NCBI GenBank assembly: GCA_963513935.1
Contig: OY740771.1
Span: forward strand, 16,324,954 to 16,388,953
DNA length: 64,000 nt
From: Aphrophora alni
Lineage: Eukaryota; Arthropoda; Insecta; Hemiptera; Aphrophoridae
Reading direction: 5' to 3'
Shown: piece by piece, positions 11,000-23,859 of the stretch
How positions within the stretch are numbered: position 1 is the first letter of the stretch
How the letters are laid out: the number at the start of each line of letters is the position of its first letter
The notes under the pieces: model-generated
What the model saw: the letters and a program-made list of their open reading frames with translations, nothing else
Databases searched by the model: none
Told to the model about the DNA's origin: nothing
Position numbers and translations under genes: made by a program

Positions 11000-12300
11000 G
11001 TCGCTCTCTTCAAATGAACATAATGTTCTCTCTAAACAAAACATTTTATTACATATATCTTGAAATTATTTCCAGTCAAGTGTTGATTTACTGTAGACAC
11101 TAAACACAGGGCGTAAACATTGTCGTAACTATTTCGTTGTCGCCACAAAATTTTATAAAAACATAATACAAATAACTGTTTTAGTCACGCAATATTAACG
11201 TTGTTCTCTTTGGTTTTATGTTCTTTTTCATAAATAAAATGCCCATCTGTCGGCTTTTATCGTGTCCCTTTTATGTTCTATAGACTGAAACTTGTATTAA
11301 ACTTGGAGATAAAATTTTGTTTATAACATTTTCTTTGACTCCGCGTGTTTACTTTGGAGCGAAGTAGAAAGTTTTATGACTTTAAAAAAATAATAATATT
11401 GGGATATGGATTATAAATAAACAGCGAAATTCATTGTACAAACTGTCAGAGATATATTCAAAAAATGAATATTCTATTAAAAAAATAATATAAACATTAA
11501 TACAAACTAAGTTACAGCAATGCAGACTACAATAAGCATACGTGTAAGACACTATGGCTATTCAACTCGTTCCCAAAGAAATCAGCAAATTATACAGAAA
11601 ACCCTGAGCACTGGCTCCGCGAACCCAAAGAATTTCAAGGTAAAATACACAATTGCTAAAAAGGAATGTCCAATCAGAAAAAAACCCGCGAATATCAACC
11701 TATGAAATCCATAGCTAATGTGAAATAATTTACTGCATAAAAATAAAGTGGGGAGACTTCAAAACTTGCCTCAGTCTTTCGACAACCTACCAAAGGTAAT
11801 AACAAAGTAAAATTTGTTAATAATAAAAATTTTAACAAGTCCATGAATAAAAAATAATGACTGTATTTCAAAGGCAAGATAAGCCATAAAAACCCTTACG
11901 AAAAGTATTAAGCAAGTGTTAAGTGTTAAGTGAGAATTCAGAATTTGAATCAACAGTGGATATCGATAACTAAAGGGGAAAGGTGTGTAAAGTGAAACTT
12001 AAAAATCCTACGAAGGGAAATACAGCTAATTATGTGAGTAGTCAGTAATTTAAAACATTCATGTAAGGGAGATTCTCAAAACGAAAATCATTTAATTAAT
12101 AAATAAAACACTTTTTTAGTATAACCATAAATTTATTTATTAAAATGGAATACTAACAAGTACTTACGGTCCCTAGCAGAAATAGTTTAACTTAATTCAA
12201 ACTAAAAATAAACTTAAAATCAAATTAAAGTTCCATAACCAAGTACAAATTGACAAGCGTATGCTAAAACTACACAACTTAAAGTTCGTAGACATGTAAA
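11000..12300. other. No supported feature
   Basis: AT-rich sequence with only short chance frames on both strands. I see no repeat arms, RNA gene or coding signal I can support. Confidence 0.5.
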
Positions 12301-12319
12301 GACAATTATATTTATAAAA

Positions 12320-12545
12320 TCATAGTCTTTTAAGCGGCGTAGCTCTTAATATATTAATTTATTCGTCAAATAAACATACATATTTGTAATCAGAATAACT
12401 TCTAGGTTTTTCCAAAATAACACAATTTTTCCAAAATTAAATTTTTCCATTCGATAGATTTTGTCCTTTAACTACCCTAAGGTCATTTTTTATTTAACGG
12501 GAAAGTTTTAAATATATCGACTTGTCTGTGTAGACTGGTTGGGAC
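12320..12545 (+). repeat. Interspersed repeat X, partial copy
   Basis: AAATAAACATACATATTTGT, GATAGATTTTGTCCTTTAAC and CTTGTCTGTGTAGACTGGTT occur in the same order as in the 22005-22385 copy. With the minus copy at 12695-12960 it forms a loose inverted pair. Confidence 0.65.
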
Positions 12546-12694
12546 TCACACACAGACACGAGCGTCAATTTTACCTTTCATTTACTTGGAATTTTGCACA
12601 CGAGTTTGGGTCATTAATATTTTTATTAATATTTAAACGAATTCGTTAAAAATTAATTTGAGCTATTAGATTTTATAACAGATTGTTCAATTGA

Positions 12695-12960
12695 TATTTT
12701 TTCCAGCGTCAGGATGTAAAACCAAGGAACTTTATAATTTCACGCGTTTGTCTGTCCGTCTGTAAGTCACAACCAGTCTAACACAGACAAGACGATTTCC
12801 TATATATTTCAAACATTGCATTTATATTCTTTGTATTGTCCCACATATACGAAAAATATATAGTTAATATAAAATTACCTTGGGGTAGTTAAGGAGCAAA
12901 AACTAAAGAGTTGAAAATTTAAAAAAAATATATATGTTATTTGTAGGTTACATTACGTCC
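12695..12960 (-). repeat. Interspersed repeat X, minus-strand copy
   Basis: Runs from AACCAAGGAACTTTATAATT through TTGTATTGTCCCACATAT to TTGTAGGTTAC, i.e. the reverse complement of repeat X from its 3' end inward. Confidence 0.7.
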
Positions 12961-13364
12961 AAAATTTGTATTTGTGTAACTAATGAGGACGAAAAAAACC
13001 AAAACGGAGTGAAAAATATACAGGACCCAACGCTTGAACAGTCGATTAAAGGAACGTCACTGTGGAACACGCACTTTGACTAAAACGGTGCACTTTTGGG
13101 AGCAAAGTGGGTATTGAGTTGACTCTTAAAAATTTTTCATTTAACATTTTTGACAGTTCAAAACAAATATTTTAAAATCTGGCTTCTCACTAAACAACTT
13201 ATACCTAAGGAAAAGTTTAGTGAAAATAGTATAAAAATCTGTCCATCCTTTTGGTCAGCAGAGAAAATATATATGGATGTCTGGGACATACTCCGATTAA
13301 ATTTTTTAATTGGTAATTTAAAAAAGATAAATAAACTTTCTTATGCAAAAATAAAGATAGGTAT

Positions 13365-13411
13365 AGGTTAGGTTTGGTTAGGTCAGGTTAGGTCAGGTTA
13401 TGTTAGGTTGT
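13365..13411. repeat. Degenerate TTAGG-like stretch
   Basis: Eight or so GGTTAGGT/GGTCAGGT-type units in the orientation opposite to the run at 10.2 kb. Confidence 0.6.
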
Positions 13412-14977
13412 GTATGCAAAAAAAAACATAGGTATAAAAACACAAAAATAAGATAATTATCTTCAAGTAAAAAGAAATTTTTTATACAGTTTTGTTTTCT
13501 GGCGGAAACAGTTCACATATTGTAAACCCAAGTTTAATTATTAAAACTAACAACTTGAAACAGTCTAGGCCTGCTAGATGTAAATCAGCTTTGAAAGAAA
13601 TGGTCAGCATGACAAGATCCCATCACCGTATCGCTAATTTACGCAACCAGAATTTCGCTACTAATTCTTCATATGTACTGGTAAAACAAAATATCTATGG
13701 AAAATTTAGTCTAAAATAATTAATAATTTCGATCATTATTTATGGAAAAAATTCAAAATGGCCAATAGAGAGATAGGATTCCGGACTTTACAGGAATTTA
13801 TTTGAATCAGTTCACGAAATTAGGACAGACATTTTTGAAACACCCTATATATCATACAAAATTTACTTCTTGATAAAATATTAAATTGATTTTTTTTTTC
13901 ATTTTACCAAGATTTTCTTCATTTAAACAAATCCAGTTTATGTTATGTTGTGTATTTATGTTACAACAAAGGAAATTTAAAATTGAAGAGAGTTAAAATG
14001 AGAAAATGAATTCAGAAGGTATTACGTTTGGAAAAAGAAAAGAAATTTAATATATCTGCAATTATACAGCGATCTTCCCCCCATCAACGCTACCCACTCA
14101 TGAAATTTAATGATGTGAGAAAATCTCAATTCATATCTTGCCGACTGCACCGCACTTCAAAGTGAGTGTTTGAGAGATATTAATTTTTAATATAGAAATT
14201 AAAATTATTGCTCTCTCATGAAAACGCGACTTCATAAAATATAATTATACAGAGTGTGTCAAAAATTCTCAATATTCCTTCCGAGTAATTACCACCTGCA
14301 TTGTATACAGGTTTATTCCAAACTTACCTTACAAACTTCGGGTTATTTTTCTTGGGTAAAATTAAGTCAAAAACTCAAAACAACCAGAGGTCTATTTTGT
14401 TTCGTTGTCCGTCCGCCAATCAGTAAGTGTTTTTTTATGAAAAGGAAAAAAACGTTTTACAGAATTGGACCACATTTTAGGACATTATTGCTATTGTTAG
14501 TTTCAGTTAGTTTGTTAAGTTTCATTATTTTAACTCAACTCAATTCAAAATGGCTGTGTAAATTTTACAACAAATCAATAACCACTTTTATTTGTTTAAA
14601 TAAGTGGGAAAATAAACAAGATTTAGAATTACTTGTACGGCCATGTATAACCATGTTCTTGTCCTCTTTAGATTAGGCTAATGGAATAACGATGGAATGA
14701 ATAATGAAGTTGTTTTTAATTTTTTTAAATTGTAGTTTTATTCCCATTTAACTATTAACAGCAACTGTTTGTTAACTGAAATTCTAGTATACATATTTTT
14801 TTTTATGAAATCGATGTAGTTTATGGTAAAAATTCAACAAATCTGATTTTAGTTATTAAAATGTTTAAAAAATCTTGATTATGGAAGCTATTTTGTTTGA
14901 TACGTGTAACTCTGGAACGATGAGAATCAATATGGCTTGGGTTCCTGGAGGCCATTTTTTGTCAAACCGATTTTGAG

Positions 14978-15510
14978 TTTCTGTAATGAGCAGAGATAAT
15001 TCAGGGGGTGATTATATGAGCCAAAACAAAGATAAAAGTTCCCGTAAACAAATGTCCTTAAACGCTTTTTTTTTTACCAGATATTCACCATTTTGTTCTT
15101 TAAACTGCATAATGTATATCTCTAAAACGGGGTACCAGATTGAGTTAAAATATCCCACTGTAGTCATCAACATAAAAAGCTAGTTTGATGAAAATAATCA
15201 ACTTGTTCCAATAAACCGTTTCAAAATGGTGGCCATTTAAATATTTTAAATGAAAATATTCATTTAAAATTTTGAAATAGCCGATATTTTTAACCGGATA
15301 ATTTGAACAAGTTGATTATTTTAGTCAAACTAGCACTTTACATTGATGGCCACCGTGTACAATTTTAACTCAATCGGTTAAGCTGTTCTAGAGATATAAA
15401 TTATTTCGTTAAAAAACCAAAAGAATCGTGTCCGAACGTTTATAGGAAATTGTTTTCTTTATTTTGACCCATACAACCATTCTCTGAATTATCTACGCGC
15501 ATTACAGAAA
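14978..15510. mobile_element. Foldback MITE, family F1 (copy 1)
   Basis: Arms of about 235 bp (14978-15215 and 15275-15510) mirror each other around a short centre containing AATATTCATTTAAAATTTTG. Landmarks are TTTCTGTAATG at the outer end, ATAATTCA, ACCAGATATTCACCATTTTG, AGATTGAGTTAAAAT and AACAAGTTGATTATTTT. Beyond the right arm comes CACCCCGTATACAGG, the eroded version of the ACACCCTGTATA end seen in the 50920-51409 copy. No protein is encoded. The arm length and lack of a spacer fit a foldback-type MITE. Confidence 0.8.
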
Positions 15511-15689
15511 CACCCCGTATACAGGATCATGTCTAGAAAGACATCCACTTTCGCAAGAATTGGTTGTATACCATGTGGTCACTTTTTCGATTCAACCTGG
15601 CGGAGTCAAAACTTTGCGCAGCTGGAAGTTGAGGTCCTTGAACGCAACCTTCTTAACTAAGACAGCATGCACGACAATATATACTTCTG

Positions 15690-16100
15690 ATAGTGAAATC
15701 ACGGCAGTTCTCTCTGACAGATCACTGTAGGCGCATACCACAACCTACCATGGACATCGGGACGTTAAAAAGTCACGTGACTTGTGAAGCGTGTACGAGG
15801 AAGTCAACCTGGAGTACGACTGTCAACTTCGTTATCAGGGTATCGCGCAAGCGACCCGGCAGTGACTCATCGAACGTGGCTTAAGAAATCATGAGTACCA
15901 TGGGAGCATGGTCAGCCTGTCCAGAGGTCTCGACTTCTGGGAGCGTGCGTTTGAGGAATGGTTTCGTGGTGGCAGCGGGTTGCTAGTGGTGAGATTGCTC
16001 TCCCGTTACTTTTTCTATCTGAGTGGGGGTAGGTGATGAGCAGAAAGGCACGCCTGCCTTCGGAATTGGTTGAGTTTAAAACTCGAACTCTACAGGAACC
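15690..16100. other. GC-richer island of unknown nature
   Basis: The base composition rises to about half G+C against a strongly AT-rich background. Plus-strand frames include a stretch reading SLSRGLDFWERAFEEWFRGG and on to SGLLVVRLLSRYFF before a stop near 16035; overlapping minus frames are open too. I recognise no domain. It may be a transposon interior, an LTR, or an old gene fragment. An F1 foldback ends just upstream. Confidence 0.3.
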
Positions 16101-16608
16101 TGTCAACTTCGTTAACAGAAGCAATATGACCACATTTTGGAAGTGTACAATTTTTAAAACAAATGACACTATTCGGGCACGCATCGTACAGATCGCACGT
16201 CATTAACGTTTTCAAATCATTTATCACGTCCAAGAAAATAGACAAATATTCCGATACTAAAGAGAACGACACTCTCTTGTGAAAGTGGCGCCACTCATTT
16301 GCAACTAAATTTATATTTATACTTTGGACACTCAAACGAAATAGTAAACAATAAAAATATTCAACAGCATTTGCTTTTACATTGACGTTACGTCATAAGT
16401 TCAGCTTAGTTTCATTTCATTTTGTTGGGTTTTATGTATAGTAAAGTCAATTTAATTTTTGTAACATAATAAAAAATTAAACACTATAATCCATGCTCTA
16501 TTAATTTTTAAATTTTTACTTTCTCGCTTATACGTAGTCTAGAGAAAGTTGTGATGGATCGAAAACCGATTTCTAGTTTTTTCCGAATGATCATTTTATT
16601 TTTACCAA

Positions 16609-17745
16609 CATTGGTATCTCGTAAATTATTAATCTGTTGAAAAACTTTAAATAGAGAACGTTCATTATTTTTTAATAGTATTTAAAATTCTGTTTCCAAA
16701 GTTTTAAAAATGGACACCATTTTCAATATTTAAACTTTAACATTTCTTACAGAAGTCCTATATTTTATGTTTTCTGATTTTACACAAAATCTTAGGGCAT
16801 TTTTATTCATTGTGATTTTTGTGATTAAACTCGCTCGTTTAAAACTTATTTAGGTGTTTACAATTTTGAAAAATTGACGTGGGTATTTTTCGTACTTCCC
16901 ATTGTTGAATCAACTTAAAATTTCATTGACCATAAATTTAGTAGGAAGTGTAAACACCAAAATAAACTAAATGTAAAATAAATAGTTTGTGGAACAAATA
17001 AAAACTGACAAGGTTTAAAATGGAATTCAGATTTTTAATTGTTGTAACAGCAGTGAAATTAATGATGAAAAGAATATAAATGTTTTTCAAAGTAAAACAA
17101 GTTAAAATTAAGAACACAATAACAATAATTACAATACTTAAAAACATTAATTGAAAAATGTTATATTCTCAATGGAACTCTACAGAATATATACATACAA
17201 ATACCACACACACCCGTTTCATTTCAATCTGGGAAACTTTCTGTTGTGAACTAAACAATGCAGGGATAATAACATTTAATAACATTCTCATATCATATGG
17301 TTTTTTCTGATTTAATTCCTGATTTAATCTGTTTTGCACATTATTTATTTTACGTTTAGTCCTGCCTTAGTCTTTACACTTCCAATTAAATATATGACAA
17401 AGAAATTTTTAAGTTGATTCAACAATTCTAAGTAGGATAGCGTACCAAATACGCATCACACGTCAATTTTTCAGAATTTTAAGCGTCTATACCTCCTAAC
17501 GAGCTCGTTTATAAAAACATCACAAAAAATAAAAAAAAAAGCCCTAAAATGTTGTGTAAAATCGAAAAACATAATAAAATATAAGAGATTCTACAAGAAA
17601 GTTTAAAGTTAGCCGCCATATTGGAAAAATAGGAGAATTTTTTTAAGTTTGCAAAACGGATTTTTAAATAAATTAGAAAATAATGAAGGTTCACCATTTA
17701 AAGTTTTTCGAGAGATCAATAGTTTCGAGATACTAACGGTGAGAA
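16609..17745. mobile_element. Foldback element, family F2, ~350-400-bp arms
   Basis: The left arm from 16609 (GGTATCTCGTAAATTATTAA, GAAAAACTTTAAAT, TGATTTTACACAAAATCTTA, GAAAAATTGACGTG, GTTGAATCAACTTAAAA) matches the reverse complement of 17399-17735 in the same order with about 75-80% identity by eye. An inner pair (AAGTGTAAACACC near 16946 / CTTTACACTTCC near 17373) extends the arms towards the centre. The right outer flank ends in CACCCTGTACAT, again the CACCCTGTA-type terminus. No coding sequence is recognisable. Confidence 0.75.
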
Positions 17746-18104
17746 AGATCACCCTGTACATGAATATATGTAAATGAATTATTGACAAAACGTATGTGCT
17801 TTACAAAGAAATAAACAAATTATTTTAATTTATCCCTGCAAGAGAGAACTGTTAAACGACTATAGAATACAAGTGAGAGAGCAATGCTCCATAAGCAAAT
17901 CATAAATAAACAAACTGCAATAAAACATTTTAGGTTAAGGAACGTATAACGACTTGAGGGAAAAGCATATTTCTTGCCCACTGTCTCGCCAACTACATTC
18001 CAAGACTTTTCACTCATTTTACAGTTTCTGATTCACGAGCTCTTGTGTTGAAAATACAAAGTAGTTTAACTTTTACTTAATCACTTTTTTGACAGTATAA
18101 GCGA

Positions 18105-18520
18105 TTCTTTTTGGGGTCTTTTGGTAAAACTAAGGACCCTTATAATTTCAAAAGTATATATGTTTGTAAGTCTAACCCAGTCTCCACAGACTTAATTTCA
18201 AAATATGCATTTATATTCTTAGTATTGTCCCACATTATAGGACATACAAACATATCATACAAACATATTACCAAACATAGTGGTAATACAAAAATAACTT
18301 TGAGGCAGTTAAGGAGCAAAAAACCTATCGAGATGATTTTTTTAAAATTTTATCGAAATATTATGTGTGGGGTATCAAATAAAACTAGAAGTTATTCTGA
18401 TTGCGAATATGAATGTTTATTTAACGAAATATTAATATGTTGGCGCTAGACAAAATTTAAAGTGTCAGATAGCATGCTCCCTTCTCTAACTTGAACACGA
18501 CGTGACCTACAAAATCTGAA
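18105..18520 (-). repeat. Interspersed repeat X, fullest minus-strand copy
   Basis: Runs from AACTAAGGACCCTTATAATT through TTAGTATTGTCCCACATTAT and GGCAGTTAAGGAGCAAAAAA to AACTTGAACACGACGTGACC and TACAAAATCTG. It spans about 415 bases and defines both ends together with the 22005-22385 copy. Confidence 0.75.
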
Positions 18521-18529
18521 AAACCATTA

Positions 18530-20080
18530 TTGGATTTAAAATTAAATTACAGTGGGAAATCATGTATTATAGTTTTTTGTGTGACGAATAGAACTTAATT
18601 TATCCACACAATTTTAAATCCGTACTATATAAGTTTTTAAAACATTTTTTGTGAGATTGAAAGAAACAATTCAATAGCCATTAAAAGATGGATTACATTT
18701 TCATTGATTTCTTATATCCACTACTTCACATTACGAGCAGATATATTGAATTACATTGACTAAAGAAAATTCAGTTTGTAGAACTTTTCTATCTTTCGGC
18801 TGCGGTTTAAATTTTGGGCAACCTAGCGACCGCTGTTTTTAAACGATTTTTATCTACTCTTTATTCCTTTATATATTACGTATAACTCGATAGTGGTTAC
18901 AATTTACAAATTTTGAGTTCCCTCTCAAACCCCAGTTTTGTCCTATGTACTAAGAGTTATCTTCTGTTCTTCTAAAAAAATGAAGAGCACTTTTTTATTC
19001 GTTCGTTCAAAATTTAGAGGTGGGAAATTATTGGAAACAATTAATACATTTTGATTACATAATTGAGCCTTACGAAATCAATTGTGTTCTAAATTAAAAA
19101 TAATGTATTGTCATTTAGGTTTTTTTTTTAAATGACTTCAAAAAGAGAGAAAAGAAAAAAATTGGGTTAGATAATTTTGGGGCATATTTAACTTATTTTT
19201 CACTAATTTTAACAATATCAGAATTTTTGTTTTTCTACAATTTTGTTTCAATATATGATATTTATGTTCTTATACTTTATAGCAGATAGGAAGAGATTCT
19301 TGTGAGCGTGCCGTCGCATCCGATAGATAGCGGTGCCCATAAATTGATTGTTTCCCATCCTTCAGAAGGCATCTATTATGTATTGTTTTTCTTGTACGGC
19401 TTTTTAACTTGTATTTTTTATCTTTGCTCCTTGTGTTACGAGGATTGTCCAATGCTAATTTATTGTTAGTGTTTTATGTGTTTTGTCGTTTTTCAGTATT
19501 TAGTATAATTAAATAACTTTATATTTTTAAATTATATTGCTGTACAGGGCTCTTTCTCACCACATTCCTACGTAAGCACAAAATTCCAAATGTTATTATT
19601 TTGTCTATACAGTAATATTTAAATTGTTTTCTTGTAAATAAAATGAAATGAACGGAAATTACACCCATGAAGGATAAAAATGTATGAATAAATCATTATA
19701 CTGAACCTTTAAAAGACAAAATAATTTTTTTTTTTGCAATTCTTAAAAGTAAACACACAAATTTGTTCATGGGCAATATACCTTGAGTTTTTATAATTGT
19801 GCCCTTACAATCTATAACTATATATATATTTGTATAAACGCCTGTATTTCAATTTTGGAATAACTTAAAAGCTTTAGTTATTGAAATGTAACATCATTTT
19901 GTTTCAAATTTACGTTTTAAGTTACTCTACTTATGAAAAATTAGATATTAGTTTTTGTTCGTATTTTTACTATCAGCTTTAATTTATTTAGCCTACTGGT
20001 TTTAACTAATTTCAGTTTCGTCAATAGGTTAAAAAAAAAAGAAAATATAAACGTGTTTTTGAATTTAGGTTTAAAAGTGT
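18530..20080. other. No supported feature
   Basis: AT-rich sequence. A 60-codon basic frame on the minus strand (19270-19452) is unlike its surroundings but matches nothing I know. Confidence 0.4.
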
Positions 20081-20084
20081 CGTT

Positions 20085-20490
20085 TTGAACGTATCCAAGA
20101 TGGTATGGTATGTAGAATGGATGTTTGGGAAAAGCGTGAGCAGGACGTTGGTAATAAACAATTCGTGCTATTTGGATCGTATACCGAACAAGGGGCCGTG
20201 CTATCCGAATTACCCAAACAACGGTGAAAAGATTAAACGCTCGATCGGAGGAAACAAAAACGGGATGAGGAAATAAAGAAAAAAAAATAACAGTGAGGAA
20301 CGGTGGTGGGTCCAAACGGAAGGAAGGCTGTAGACTGTCTTCTGCTGTACTGTCTTCTCAAAATATATGAGCTGCCACCCTGCCCCTTCACTTGTTTACC
20401 CTTGCTAGTCTTTACTCGGTTTTTAGTTACTAAACAATCTCGATATATTACCAAAATATGCTCCAATTGATAGACGCCGGCCACACTTTA
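20085..20490 (-). other. GC-richer segment with overlapping open frames, unidentified
   Basis: Two overlapping minus-strand frames of 83 codons (20233-20484) and 124 codons (19941-20315), the second starting MDPPPFLTVIFFSLF, and a 63-codon plus frame coincide with a local rise in G+C. Overlap in three frames argues against all of them being real. On the minus strand GCTCATATATTTTGAG resembles a TATA-like element. It could be a first exon, an LTR or a transposon interior; no family is recognised. Confidence 0.25.
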
Positions 20491-20509
20491 CAAAACCCCT
20501 TTAGGACTT

Positions 20510-20840
20510 AAGGGACCACGAAACTGATATATTCCTTTCCAACATAAAAATCGAAATTAGACGTTTTGGCGGTTTTAATATATGAAAAGCCACGAAACTT
20601 CATACCTTTCTGCCGAGTTATTTAGGAAATATCTGAAAACAATGGTCAGTTTCTTACTGATGTATCGGTTTTGAGATATCTGAACAAACCAAATAGTTTA
20701 TGATTGCCCATCTGTTGTCTGTTCAGTACATTACAACCTAAATAAATAGAACTCTTTTGATGAAATCTGGTATTTTATCTTAATTATCTCAACTTATAAA
20801 TTTGAAAGTTTGAGGCTTATAATTTTTAGTTTTTTTTTAA
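20510..20840 (-). repeat. Interspersed repeat D, minus-strand diverged copy
   Basis: Shares GATATATTCC, ATGTATCGGTTTTGAGATAT, TGTTGTCTGTTCAGTAC and TTTTGATGAAATCTGGTAT with the other minus copies. Confidence 0.45.
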
Positions 20841-20988
20841 TTTCTTTTAAAAATATAAAGGTTTACCTTTTTAAACTGATAACATGACAAATTGTTTAAA
20901 CCATCCTTTAACACTGATTCTTTACTATGTGTCTTTGACACAAGAGGAAGGCCACACATTCTTTTACGTTTAGTGCCGCCATAAAATA

Positions 20989-21479
20989 CCGGGTCTTTCA
21001 AAAGTAAATTAAAACTTCAATAGACTTCTATTTGTTTTTTTAACATAGAACAAAATAAATTACATAACAATTTAATAAAACAATTTTAAATTAAGCCAAT
21101 TTCGCAATTTCTTCCGAGATAAGCAGTGCTCTTTCCTCTAGGCAGTGCGCGACATTTCTTAACTTGTTAAAATGTTTCTTTTAGTTCTTACGATTGAAGG
21201 TCTTCCTGGCCTCTTGATATTTCCAACTTACACGGTGGTTACAAAACTTACTAACAGGTAAAATCATGATAGAATAAAAAATACCAATTATTTAATTGTA
21301 AACTACTGAAAGTTTTCTATGTTTGAAATTAGTCAACAATGAGAAAACACGTTGCCATGGCAACAAATAAATAGCAATGAAAATAACAGCTGATGTTTTA
21401 ATAAATCCCAATTACAACACATAGGCCCTAACGAAACCACAACCATTTAAAATTTTTAACTTACTTTTGAAAGAACAGG
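20989..21479. mobile_element. 491-bp TA-flanked MITE
   Basis: The left end reads TA-CCGGGTCTTTCAAAAGTAA and the right end, as reverse complement, TA-CCTGTTCTTTCAAAAGTAA; the inverted repeat continues for about 27 bases with few mismatches. TA at 20987-20988 and 21480-21481 fits the TA duplication of mariner/Tc1 elements. The interior holds GTTGCCATGGCAAC and an AACAGCTGATGTTTTAATAA block but no open frame of note, so it is non-autonomous. The longer relative at 6300-7027 shares both ends and interior. Confidence 0.8.
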
Positions 21480-21841
21480 TATATTAAAAATCCTATTTTC
21501 TTCAAATTTTTCCTCTTTAAAATGCACGTGACACTTATTTAAATATACAAAACAGACTCCTACCCCACTAAAAACGCCTTTTCCCTAGTTTAGAAAAAAT
21601 AATTTCCCATAATTCTTTATATCTAAGAGTTTCTACATGTGTCAATACACGATCTAGTTTCAACAATTTTAGGACATCTATTCTCAAGTACGTTATGCAT
21701 TTTTGGCAAACCACTGAACAAAATAGAAAACTTCAAAATACTGTTTATTTAGGATAATGTTTTACTCTAATTACAGTTCGACGTTCTCTAATAACAACTA
21801 ATTCTGTACGATTTACAACTCGCATCAACTGATGCCCAAAT

Positions 21842-21842
<1 letters not shown>

Positions 21843-21874
<32 letters not shown>
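21843..21874. repeat. Poly(T), 32 bases
   Basis: Uninterrupted T run with no identifiable retroposed partner. Confidence 0.95.
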
Positions 21875-22004
21875 CAAAAATATAATAAACGATGCAAAAA
21901 CATTTTACAAACTTTCTCACTTATCCATCCCAAAATGAAATAAAAAGAAACCAAAATCTTCACCAAAAACTGAGTTTCAAATCCAAATATTTTTTTGGTC
22001 ATAT

Positions 22005-22385
22005 TTGTAGGTCACGCTGTGTTCAAGTTAGGGGAGGGGGCATGATATCTGACACTTTAAATTTGGTCTAGCTCCAAGATATACATTTTTCTTCAAATAA
22101 ACATACATATTCGTAATCAGAAAAAGTTCTAATTATATTTGATATTCCACAGATATTTAAAAAATTCAACTCGATAGTTTTTACCCCTTAACTACCACAA
22201 AGTCATTTTTTTTACCGCTTTATTTTTGTTATATGTGGGACAATACAAAGAAAATAAATGCAATGTTTGAAATATATAGGATTTATCGTCTTGTCTGTGT
22301 AGACTGGTTTCAACTTACATACAGACGGACTGACACAGGCGTGAAATTATAAGGGTCCTTGGTTTCATCTACGGACCTTAAAAAT
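22005..22385 (+). repeat. Interspersed repeat X, plus-strand copy
   Basis: Starts TTTGTAGGTCACGCTGTGTT, passes AAATAAACATACATATTCGT and ATGTGGGACAATACAAAG, and ends AAGGGTCCTTGGTTTCATCT. It is close to full length and uninterrupted, so it serves as the reference for the copy broken by a MITE at 63132. Confidence 0.8.
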
Positions 22386-22399
22386 CAAGATTTTAACGA

Positions 22400-22920
22400 T
22401 GGAGATTCTGATAAGGATTATTTTAGTTTTTTTTTTGCAAATTAAGGTAATATTTTTGTATTTACAATTTTGAACATAGCTTACAGTCTTTTAATACATT
22501 TCACCAAAATTTTAACGAAATCTGTTGAGATAATTTTGAGCAATTACGTTACGTTAAATTAGGTTAGATTAAAATCTCACGGAGTAGCATTTTTATTACA
22601 TTTCGACCAGTATGATTTATTTGAAACTTTAGAGGCTACAATTTTGAGCAAAATTTATCAAAATCAATAGAGCTGATTTTGAAAAAAAAAAAAAAAAAAA
22701 CGAAATCGTAATTTTAGGGTATTTTGGTAACTAAAACTTGAGTTTAAAAAATATATATAAATAAAAGCGCTGAGATATGACCAAAATATGCCCATATACC
22801 AAATTAGTTCACCAGCTTGGGGTAAACCAAATGACAAACGTCCAAAAATCATTTTGTTTTAAAACGTGTATTTGCGAAAACATTACCTTATACTACAAGT
22901 GAGAAAGTAAAACAGACAAG
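22400..22920 (+). repeat. Repeat D-like region
   Basis: CCAAAATATGCCCATATACC with AAATTAGTTC and an end resembling CTACAAGTGAGAAAGTAAA recall repeat D. A poly(A) of 20 bases lies at about 22680. Confidence 0.4.
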
Positions 22921-23401
22921 AAATTCGCCATACCTTCGTATTAACTGCATGACGAGTATATATAGATATTTTTACCCTCCCCCCCCCCCTTACAAAAAAA
23001 CCGTATAAGGGAACTAAAAGTAGATTCCGACCTCAGTCACCCTTTACACCCATTTAATTTATTACATAGCTTACCACGTCTAAAGAAACAAGCGAGTAAT
23101 TTACAAATGGAAGGCGCCAGTTTAACAAAGTGTCTTTCCGTCTGTCTTACAGTATATTGTCGACTTATTTCAAAATGACAAATGATGAGAAACCGTTAAG
23201 CCGGAACTGTCAACTTGTAAGAGGTGTTGGAGGAAATTCCCGATTTGTAACATTTATTAAAAGAAAATAAGACTAATTTGTAAACGATTATTAGTTAGAA
23301 TTAAAAAATAATAATGCAAATTATAAATAAATATTGAGTTTGACTTGTAAGTTGATGCAGAACATTACACAATTTCTCACATATTATACATTAATAAATT
23401 C

Positions 23402-23530
23402 AAACGCGTTTCCATAGCAATATCGCCATCTTCATGAACTAGAATAACTAAACTACAACTGACCGAGTTAACTATAAAATGTAGCTCGTGTACCACTGAA
23501 GATGGCGACATTGTAGTTGAAACGCGTTTG
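23402..23530. other. Inverted pair of Penelope/hammerhead-like motifs
   Basis: AAACGCGTTTCC...GCCATCTTCATG (minus motif, 23402-23436) faces CTGAAGATGGCGACATTG...GAAACGCGTTT (plus motif, 23496-23530). CTGA-A-GA, a short pairable CGAC/GTTG segment and GAAACGCG recall the hammerhead-bearing ends of Penelope-like retroelements. Confidence 0.4.
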
Positions 23531-23757
23531 AGGTAATGAACGTATTGTTCAAATATTGTTTATTTCAAATTATACAAGTAGACAAGTGAGAAGTTAGGAC
23601 CACCATTAGGACCTCACTTTCACTTAAGCATATAAGTAAACGGTTCGAAAACATGGCACAATATTGCTCACTCATGCAACCCAAAACAAAACCACTCGTA
23701 AGAACAAACCAAAACTACCTTTACCAAAAATGTCAATTTGATAGTTGATAATTTTTT

Positions 23758-23859
23758 CAGCAATATCGCCATCTTCATGAGCTACAATAACTAAACTAAC
23801 AGAGTTAACTAAAAATGTAGTTCATGTAACACTGAAGATGGTGGCATTGTACTTGAAAT
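23758..23859. other. Second, degenerate inverted pair of the same motif
   Basis: AATATCGCCATCTTCATGAG and CTGAAGATGGTGGCATTG repeat the arrangement at 23402-23530 about 340 bases further on; the GAAACG part is eroded. Confidence 0.35.

Noticed and set aside
14254..14676. 140-codon plus frame
   Set aside because: AT-driven composition (F, K, S, L), starts in an ACAGAGTGTGTC repeat end, no recognisable motif.
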